From Agrocybe praecox (Eukaryota; Basidiomycota; Agaricomycetes; Agaricales; Agrocybaceae), in assembly GCA_964017145.1 (NCBI GenBank), contig CAXHKQ010000077.1:1-17233 (forward strand): a stretch of 17,233 nt of DNA, read 5' to 3'. The notes under the pieces were generated by a model. That model worked only from the letters and a program-made list of their open reading frames with translations, ran no database searches and was not told where the DNA came from. The stretch's first letter is position 1; every line of letters begins with the position of its first letter. Shown piece after piece: positions 11,089-17,233 of this stretch. The position numbers and the translations under genes are program-made.

Positions 11089-11285
11089 GTAAGTAATGTA
11101 GGTCGACTGAGAAGCTAACAGTTAACCTGTATGAACATAGAAAATGCATTTGTCAACGACTTGTCATTCCAATGTAAATGTACACAATTTATGTTTTTGT
11201 CACGCCCTCAAGTTCATAGATGTCTTCATCACTATTGTCTGAATAAATTTCAAAGACTGCAGTCGTCGTTGTGCTCCTGTCCATC

Positions 11286-12233
11286 ATGGTCATAATGGCG
11301 CCACAACCGCCACCGTATCTTATCGAAGACCTACGCATAATTCGGTTTCTTGCTTGTTTTGGTTTGCCTGCATGGCGTGTCGATTGTAAATCTTCTCGAC
11401 TAGTATGCCCAGCATCATACCGAAATTTGACATTTTTTGCATGTGTTGCATACACAATTGTAGCCGTGTATATATTTCTGAATGTTAATTTGAACTGGTT
11501 GTACCGATCTGTGCACTTTCTGTCCAGTTTGTCGGACGTTTTTCGCGGACTTTCTATAATCTACGCCTATCAGATGATAGTTCTTGTTATTATTTGCACT
11601 CGTCATCGTGCAGCAGCCTATTTTAATCAATTAATTGTGGTTGATGAACACATTTGGCAGCGCCTAGCAGTTCGTGCCGATTATGGTCGTGTTCGGCGCT
11701 CCTTTTGGAAACATACGGTCGGTATTTTGCTTGACTATATTCTACTGTCGTGGACAACGTCTATGTATTTTTATGGCGTGAGATCTGTGGACGATGCTCT
11801 GTTCGTGACGTTCTACACGTTGACAGTAATTGGTTTAGAAATGGCGACAGTTTTCGGCCAGTATGCGGCTCATTGTTGTCAAGTGCGCTTCGAGTGCGTT
11901 CGCCGACGACTAGCAATAGCAGTTGAGCGCAAAACGGATAACTCCGTCGTATCTCCGTTTTCGGCGAAAGACCTAACATCTGTAATGTGTTTGCTTGACG
12001 AACTGGATGAAGTGAAAGACAAACTGCAGGATGCATTTGGAGCACTGCTGTTGTTGAAGATGTCCATCAATGGTCTGAACGTGATTTTGAGCGTATACTT
12101 TGCGTTGTTCAAAGTTCTTCATTATGACGTCCAAGTTTTGATACGAACGGTTGTGGACTACGTGACATTTGAGTTTCCGATAATATTTTCGGATGTGGTG
12201 ATGGTTGGACACTTTCAGGCGATTGGAGATGAG
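11286..12233 (+). CDS. Gustatory receptor, alternative first exon B (316 codons)
   Basis: This exon encodes TM1-TM6 of a second GR. I chose ATG 11286 because it aligns with the start of exon C (both begin MV and lead into PQPP..YL..D.RII). The frame is open a little further upstream but without another ATG. The sequence is a close paralogue of exon C along its whole length, sharing FGLPAWRVD, HFLSSLSD, IIYAYQ, IWQRLAV, SINGLNVILSVYFALFK-type segments and the ending AIGDE. It ends in phase 0 at donor GTGAGT (12234), with an intron of 1535 bases to the shared exons; the joined protein is 405 aa. It arose from a tandem duplication with exon C. Confidence 0.87.
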
Positions 12234-12539
12234 GTGAGTGAAGATTGGTTGTAAAGATCGCGAAAAAGTATCATTGGTAACATTATTTGGAGTCTAAGGT
12301 TGCTTCACGAAACGTCGTAATAAATATGTATATTGGCCATTTAAGTTCGTTAGATTTGATTATAATTGATTGAGAATACCTAAACCTAATATTGACTAGG
12401 ACATGAAGGAAATTACTATAAACACCCATCACACGCCCTATTGTCAATTGCTTTTGTTACGCCCACGGTCTTGAAGTCCCCTCAACGCATGCACAAAGCC
12501 AATTGAATGTTCTTAGTGTTCATTGTCCGCGCACCAAGA

Positions 12540-13496
12540 ATGGTCGCAACGACGCCACAGCCGCCTTCTTCGTACCTCGTCGACGACCGCCGCATCATCC
12601 AATGCCTTGCTGCTTTCGGCTTGCCGGCCTGGCGGGTCGATCGAAAAACCAATCGACTCTTCTGTCCAGATTCGCGTCGCAATTGGACACTGATCGCTTG
12701 CTTGATTTACACTGTCGTGGCCGTGTTTCTGTTCATGGATGTCCAATTAAAATGGATGGCCAGACTTCGGTCCTATCACTTTCTGTCTAGCCTATCGGAC
12801 TCCTTCCGCGGTCTCTGCATTATCTACGCATATCAGATACTAATCTGCGTTGTCCTCTGCATTCGGAGCCGTGTGGCTGATTATTTCAACCAACTGGCTG
12901 TGGTGGACGAACGCATTTGGCAACGTCTGGCAGTGCATGCCGATTTTGCGCGTGTTCGTCGTTCGTTTTGGCAACATACGATCGGCGTATTGTTGAATTA
13001 TACGTTGCTTTCGTGGCCAGTTTCCATGTACTACTATGGCCGCAAATCGGTAGAAGATGCTCTGTTCGTATCGTTTTACGATGTGACTGCGATTGGTCTG
13101 GGGATGACATCAGTTCTGATTCAGTATGCGGCGCACAGCTGTCAGGTGCGCTATGAGTGCATTCGCCTGCGACTGGCGTCAGCACTCCGGTGCGACTCCA
13201 AAGACATGGTGATGTCCCAGATGTCCCTTAGAGATGCGACAGCCGCTATTCGTTTGCTGGTAGAACTGGACGAACTAAAAGACGAACTGCAGGGAGCGTT
13301 TAGCACCCTGTTATCGTGGAAGCTGGCTATCAATGGACTGAACGTGATTTTGAGCGTATACTTTGCATTGTTCAAATTGCTACATCGCAGCGGTGCGGAT
13401 TTGGTCCGAGCTGCTCTCGACTATACGACGTATGAGTTTCCGATCATCGTCTCAGATGTATTGATGGTGAAACACTTGCATGCGATTGGCGATGAG
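12540..13496 (+). CDS. Gustatory receptor, alternative first exon C (319 codons)
   Basis: This is the first exon nearest the shared exons and would give a 408-aa receptor. An in-frame ATG also exists at 12507, but the one at 12540 matches the start of paralogue B and has a purine at -3 and G at +4. Six hydrophobic segments are present, with a conserved NGLNVILSVYFALFK stretch before TM6. It ends in phase 0 at donor GTGAGC (13497). The 272-base intron to the first shared exon contains the tRNA-Arg gene. Compared with exon B the residues are about two-thirds identical by eye, so the two copies are old enough to have diverged in ligand-binding parts. Confidence 0.88.
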
Positions 13497-13593
13497 GTGA
13501 GCTTGACGCGTGGGTGGGTGGTGACAAAACGCCTGAAAGTATAGTAAGCGACATAGAGCGCTGAAATGGCTAATTTGGCAACAGCCCGTCAGT

Positions 13594-13666
13594 GACCCTG
13601 TGGCCTAATGGATAAGGCGTTGGACTTCGGATCCAAAGATTGCAGGTTCGAGTCCTGCCAGGGTCG
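13594..13666 (+). tRNA. tRNA-Arg-TCG: tRNA-Arg (anticodon TCG)
   Basis: This 73-base gene folds as a complete cloverleaf. Acceptor GACCCTG pairs perfectly with CAGGGTC (13659-13665), with discriminator G at 13666. The anticodon arm TTGGA/TCCAA encloses loop CTTCGGA with anticodon TCG at 13627-13629, which decodes CGA arginine codons. B box GGTTCGAGTCC is at 13645-13655. T-rich stretches from about 13674 to 13685 can end Pol III transcription. The gene lies in sense orientation inside the GR intron just before the shared exons. Confidence 0.98.
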
Positions 13667-13768
13667 ATATATATTTTTTATTTTTCTACTGTTCTCCAAA
13701 GTCGTTGGATCGAAATAAGATTACAATTTATCGCATTGTCGTCGGTAATCGAAATTCCTACATTTCAG

Positions 13769-14180
13769 CTTGACGAGATTCGAGCAATTGCTGTGAAAGC
13801 ATCGTCACATCCGGACAAGCAGATTCGCTCGTCCGTAAGTGCTATATATTATACGAATAAAATGAACTCTCACATTTAAATCTGTGACAATTTGTATACT
13901 GATGAACAAATAGCTCGAACTATTGCTGCTGAAGCTGCAACATATGGAGAAAACCAAGTACATCTCGGCAAATGACTTTTTCCCGATCAACAACACGATG
14001 CTGTTCAACGTAAGCAGCGATGCAACATGCAGTAGTATGTGTGTGGTTGAAACGTATAATTTTTACCTGTAGATGGGCGCTGCAATTGTCACACATATGC
14101 TGGTACTGCTGCAGTTCCAACAGTGGGAAGACAATCAAAACCAGATGGAAGACGACAGCAGCCCAGCAACGTCGACTTGA
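13769..14180 (+). CDS. Shared C-terminal exons of the gustatory receptor locus
   Basis: Three phase-0 exons: 13769-13834 (22 codons), 13914-14009 (32 codons) and 14073-14180 (35 codons plus TGA). Introns are 79 and 63 bases with donors GTAAGT and GTAAGC. They encode the last cytoplasmic loop (LDEIRAIAVKASSHPDKQ, then a segment with LKLQHMEKTKY and DFFPINNTMLFN) and TM7 with MGAAIVTHMLVLLQF. In the GR/OR channel family TM7 lines the ion pore, so all three isoforms would share one pore helix while differing in TM1-TM6. The usual TYxxxLxQF signature appears with His in place of Tyr. The end is a hydrophilic tail with several acidic residues. No AATAAA is visible soon after the stop. Confidence 0.9.
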
Positions 14181-14323
14181 GACACATGACACGATAACAC
14201 GCATGAAATGTTATAATCGTTTAACACACGCAATGTTATCCAAGACAATCCTATAAAACACTAGTGTATTGAACACATTCGATTCATTCAATAGAAGTCC
14301 ATTGTTTGATCCACTGCTTAGCG

Positions 14324-15122
14324 ATGGTCTTCTGCAGTTTGTTTCTAGTGCTCTGCAATGCGTCTTTTATTTTCGTTTGTGCACAGTTGATAAGTAAGTA
14401 TATTTTATCCAAAATGATATGCAGTTTCTGATTTACCATTGTAATTTCATTTGCAAGTCGAACCAATGGTACCAATTATGGGAGAAGCGCAGCTGGTCGG
14501 CTTTGAGGAACTAGAACAAGAGCCTCATTCTGCCGACCGAGCTTTGGGCAGTTTCTCGACCAGTCACAGCCATGCCGGGGCGCACTCCTTTGGTGGACAT
14601 GGTGGCGGCAGCAGTAGCAGCAGCAGTAGCAGCGGCAGCAGCAGTGGCAGTTTCGGTGCGCCCGCTTTTCCACCATACCGTTACTATCCGCCAGGTCACC
14701 CGTATTATGGACATTTTTACGACGATCACCATGGCAATCACTACACCCATCACGATCAATATTACGATCATCATCACGACCATCATCACGAAGCGGCTGG
14801 CGGCGGCGAACATTTTGGCGGTGACTACTGGAACTATGGCCCAGACGGCGGCAAATGGCCCTATCATGATTACCTTGATACCCAATTGAATGAGTTCCAC
14901 CACAAGCCATCCAAGCCAATGGGCGGACAATATTATAAACCAGTGGGCTACGCACGTCCACCATACTCGAGCGGATACAGTCATCTGCCGGCCAGTCATT
15001 ACTATCCGCACATGCCGCCGATTTTCAACACTTACAGTAGGTAAGACATTAAGAACATAGAGAGGGTTCGTGGTGATTTGTCATGTGATTCTGTGCGATG
15101 TCGTTGTTTCTATAGGTATTGA
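14324..15122 (+). CDS. Small secreted His/Tyr/Gly/Ser-rich protein (about 219 aa)
   Basis: Exons 14324-14393 and 14458-15040 join in phase 1 (donor GTAAGT, acceptor TTGCAAG); a third exon from 15116 would add only the codon for Tyr and TGA at 15120-15122. The first 20 or so residues are a signal peptide (hydrophobic LFLVLC...FIFVCA). The mature part has a GGSSSSS-type Ser/Gly tract, then a Tyr/Pro patch, a dense His/Asp cluster (HHD, DHHHDHHHE), Gly-rich stretches and repeated Tyr-Pro pairs. I do not recognise a family. The make-up suggests an extracellular, structural or metal-binding protein such as a cuticle or peritrophic component, but that is inference. If the last intron is retained, translation stops at TAA 15042 and loses only one residue. 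Confidence 0.75.
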
Positions 15123-15206
15123 TGCGAGTATGCACGCACATTCACATCACCCACATCGCCGGCACCGACATTGAGTCATTGACGTCTCATAAAATGGATA
15201 CATGAC

Positions 15207-15212
15207 AATAAA
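15207..15212 (+). promoter_or_regulatory. Poly(A) signal AATAAA of the His-rich gene
   Basis: A canonical AATAAA lies 85 bases past the probable stop of the His-rich secreted protein gene, in an AT-rich 3' flank, and is a likely end-processing signal for that transcript. Confidence 0.6.
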
Positions 15213-15402
15213 CATACATATAATTGGGAACATTCGACTGAAATACTCTAGAGAATTTCTTGTCTACAAGAAGGTGTTTAACGGCCAGATGCTGCACGTG
15301 CGTGATGAAATTCTGGGCATGTGAAACGTCCAACTTCTACTGATATCACTAGGCGACAAGTATCGAGGGTGCAGCTTTGGATATGGTTTTTGATGAAATG
15401 TA

Positions 15403-16222
15403 CAGGGTGGCGCATAATTCGTAACCCAAATTTAAAACGTAATAACTTTCGCAAAGGACCTTCAATGTGGTTTCTGTTTACACATTTGTGAAGTTGAAGG
15501 GTCCAAGTTTTTGTACATAGAAACAAGAAAATGATATCGGCCTTGTGTCCGTAGTCCCGGTCCTTGTAATATGCATGTCAATTTTATCATTTTTATCCAG
15601 AAATTGCAGTATTATGTTGTGGTATTCTCGGCAGAAACTTTATATGAAGCTTCAAATATCTGGAGCGTGTCCACATAGACTCGTAGAATAAGAAAAATAC
15701 GTTCAAAAAGCCCAAGAATGGTATTTCTAGACAAAAATTGGAAATTAGTCGATTCGGAAATTATGAACTACACTGTTCGCTAATTATTACATGATGGGAA
15801 TAACTATAGAAATTTCCAAGGTTCAGTTGAGTGTCCTAAATCGGAGTACGTGATCATATATCTAGTTAACGAATGCAACCCCGAGATAGGACTGTTGAAA
15901 TTGGTCAAATTGAAAAGCTGTAGTTATCTTACATATCAACGCTTATCTTTCGTCATAGCATACTTTCAGGTGTTAAATCAATATTTTATTAAAGCCAGTT
16001 GAATTTGAAACATGTTATTGATGTGAAAGGCTTTCCTATGATCATTAGTTCAGGCACAATTGACGAAAGTATCGCGTTGTTTGCGCATACCGATCACATT
16101 CCATATGCACAGATTCAGTCATTTTTACTGACAAGCAAATTTCAACTGTCCATTTGAAATTGAAAGCCATTTGTGAAAGTTATAGCGTTTTAAAATTGGG
16201 TTACGAATTATGCGCCACTTTA
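15403..16222. mobile_element. Non-autonomous Tc1/mariner-type MITE, about 820 bp
   Basis: The left end (15403-15457) and the reverse complement of the right end (16168-16222) match over about 55 bases, both containing TGGCGCATAATTCGTAACCC. A TA dinucleotide sits exactly five bases outside this string on each side (15401-15402 and 16223-16224), fitting the TA target-site duplication of Tc1/mariner elements. The outermost bases differ (CAGGG against TAAAG), so the copy has aged. The interior is AT-rich with no transposase frame, so it would have needed a transposase supplied elsewhere. Confidence 0.8.
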
Positions 16223-16224
16223 TA

Positions 16225-16482
16225 AGTTATTTACATCCATACTTCACAATCCAAAAGATCGTTCGAACAGAAAAGATGTGTTCGGAAAGTGAAAACCAAT
16301 TCGTAGTTTATCTCATTTTGAAGCATAGTGTTACCGAGAACTCAGCGTGACAATTCATAACCGCAAATAGGTTGTATGATTGGGTTATTTCTGTCAATTA
16401 CTGTATAATTATATCTTCAGCCACTTCCGGGACAAATATACTTCGGTCGTCTTGAGTAGTTTTCGTGAGCACATTCTCCAAC
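16225..16482 (+). other. Spacer upstream of the right-hand GR gene
   Basis: Between the transposon and the next receptor start I see AT-rich sequence only. An in-frame stop lies 36 bases before the ATG at 16483, so the receptor frame cannot extend further upstream without a splice. The promoter probably lies here but no clear core element is visible. Confidence 0.5.
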
Positions 16483-17233
16483 ATGTCGTTTCTTCGCGTC
16501 TACCAACCGTTTCTCTGTGTGATGACGGTTCTCGCATTGATGCAACACAAAACCGACGCCTCGTCCAACAATGAACGAGTACGATATTCGCGACTACAAC
16601 GTGTGTACGCAACGATAGCAATCGGCATAATTGTGCCATCTGTGGTGATAAACTTGTGTTCGTATCTTATCAACGACGATTTGTTTAGTATATTCAAGGT
16701 TGTCGTGAGCCTGGAATTGATAGCCGTTGCCTGGACGTACATTACAACTATGTTGTTTGCGTATTTGTATGTGCACACAAATATACAAGTAATAAATGCC
16801 CTAAACGTGATTGTGCTGAAAGTGCAACTGCTGAGTGGCGAAAGTACGTTGAATCGTTTCTGCATAAACTTGCAATTGCATATTTTGTTCGTATGTTGTG
16901 CCCAATCAATCGGAATTTTTGCTTTGAATTATTTCTTCATCGGTTCATTTGGCCTTACCAACATATTGGTTATTGTTTTGGTGACCACGTTGAACGTGTT
17001 CAATATGCATATACGCAATATGATTGCAGTCCTGTCGTTTGCACTGCGATCTATTCGTGAACGGTTGGGACACGAATTGTTCTTGAGATATAATGCGTCA
17101 GTCGTCAGAGATCTAATTCTCATCATGGAGCAGTGTTGGTGTCTGAAGCATCGCATCGAAAGCAGTTATGGATTTTACATTGCTATTCAGTTGGGAGGTG
17201 ATTTGTTGGTTGTGGTAACGATGTTATTCAACA
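16483..17233 (+). CDS. Gustatory receptor, 5' part, truncated by the window edge
   Basis: The frame opens at ATG 16483 and stays open for 250 codons to the last base, so the gene continues to the right. It starts MSFLRVYQPF, a typical GR opening with an aromatic/Pro patch before TM1. Hydrophobic segments lie near residues 42-62 (ATIAIGIIVPSVVINLC), 70-95, 130-152, 158-185 and 228-250. The part between (LGHELFLRYNASVVRDLI then LKHRIESSYG) fits the loop before TM5 in insect GRs. It is not closely similar to the three first exons of the neighbouring locus. The last loop, TM7 and any introns lie outside the window. The long antisense frames over it are shadows. Confidence 0.82.
   Translation, partial: MSFLRVYQPFLCVMTVLALMQHKTDASSNNERVRYSRLQRVYATIAIGIIVPSVVINLCSYLINDDLFSIFKVVVSLELIAVAWTYITTMLFAYLYVHTNIQVINALNVIVLKVQLLSGESTLNRFCINLQLHILFVCCAQSIGIFALNYFFIGSFGLTNILVIVLVTTLNVFNMHIRNMIAVLSFALRSIRERLGHELFLRYNASVVRDLILIMEQCWCLKHRIESSYGFYIAIQLGGDLLVVVTMLFN

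Larger units (their letters stand above)
10159..14180 (+). other. Gustatory receptor locus with three alternative first exons and shared C-terminal exons
   Basis: Three large first exons (10159-11088, 11286-12233, 12540-13496) each end in phase 0 at a good donor (GTAAGT, GTGAGT, GTGAGC). None has its own copy of the C-terminal exons. One set of small phase-0 exons (13769-13834, 13914-14009, 14073-14180) follows. Joining each first exon to this set gives proteins of 399, 405 and 408 aa, the normal GR length. This is the known architecture of fly Gr39a and of several mosquito GR loci. Each first exon probably has its own promoter, so expression would be chosen by promoter use rather than by splicing alone. 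The splicing pattern is inferred from frame and motif, not from transcripts. Confidence 0.85.

Noticed and set aside
14476..15011. Two - strand frames of 162 and 166 codons
   Set aside because: Both are antisense to the His-rich secreted protein, and their Val/Met/Arg-rich or Cys/Arg-rich content follows from the complementary His/Ser/Gly repeats.
15278..15526. 82-codon - strand frame
   Set aside because: It runs across the left border of the transposon, so it mixes element and host flank, and no homology is visible.
1..17233. CRISPR array, operon or bacterial-type system
   Set aside because: There are no regularly spaced direct repeats, no ribosome-binding sites and every confident gene has spliceosomal introns; this is animal nuclear DNA.

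Overview
The window looks like nuclear DNA from an insect, most likely a culicid mosquito. The reasons are short phase-consistent introns with GTAAGT/GTGAGT donors, insect gustatory receptor (GR) genes, intronic Pol III tRNA genes, TG/CA and CAG microsatellites, and small terminal-inverted-repeat elements. The species assignment is an inference; I saw no diagnostic marker. All confident genes lie on the + strand.

Layout. Positions 1-4207 hold no gene I can support. They carry an AT-rich foldback near 1291-1378, a 572-bp element with 25-bp inverted termini (2316-2887), and a CAG/TG-repeat-rich stretch that probably includes the promoter and 5' leader of the next gene. Positions 4208-9911 are a seven-exon secreted ADAMTS metalloprotease of 1270 aa, with a tRNA-Asn gene inside its first intron.

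Positions 10159-14180 are a GR locus of Gr39a-like design. Three large first exons (10159, 11286, 12540), each coding for roughly TM1-TM6, all end in phase 0 on a splice donor. A single downstream set of three small phase-0 exons (13769-14180) supplies the common last loop and TM7. A tRNA-Arg gene sits in the intron just before the shared exons. Each first exon would make its own receptor (about 399, 405 and 408 aa) with the same C terminus.

Positions 14324-15122 encode a small secreted protein rich in His, Tyr, Gly and Ser, with a poly(A) signal at 15207. A non-autonomous Tc1/mariner-type element (about 15403-16222, ~55-bp inverted repeats, TA target site) follows. At 16483 a fourth GR gene opens and runs off the right edge; it stays in frame to the last base.

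The GR genes form a chemoreceptor cluster. The ADAMTS and the His-rich gene look like unrelated neighbours. The most notable points are the shared-exon receptor locus with a tRNA in its key intron, a His replacing Tyr in the GR signature, and an ADAMTS with an apparent second TSP1-like plus Cys-rich module behind a proline-rich linker.
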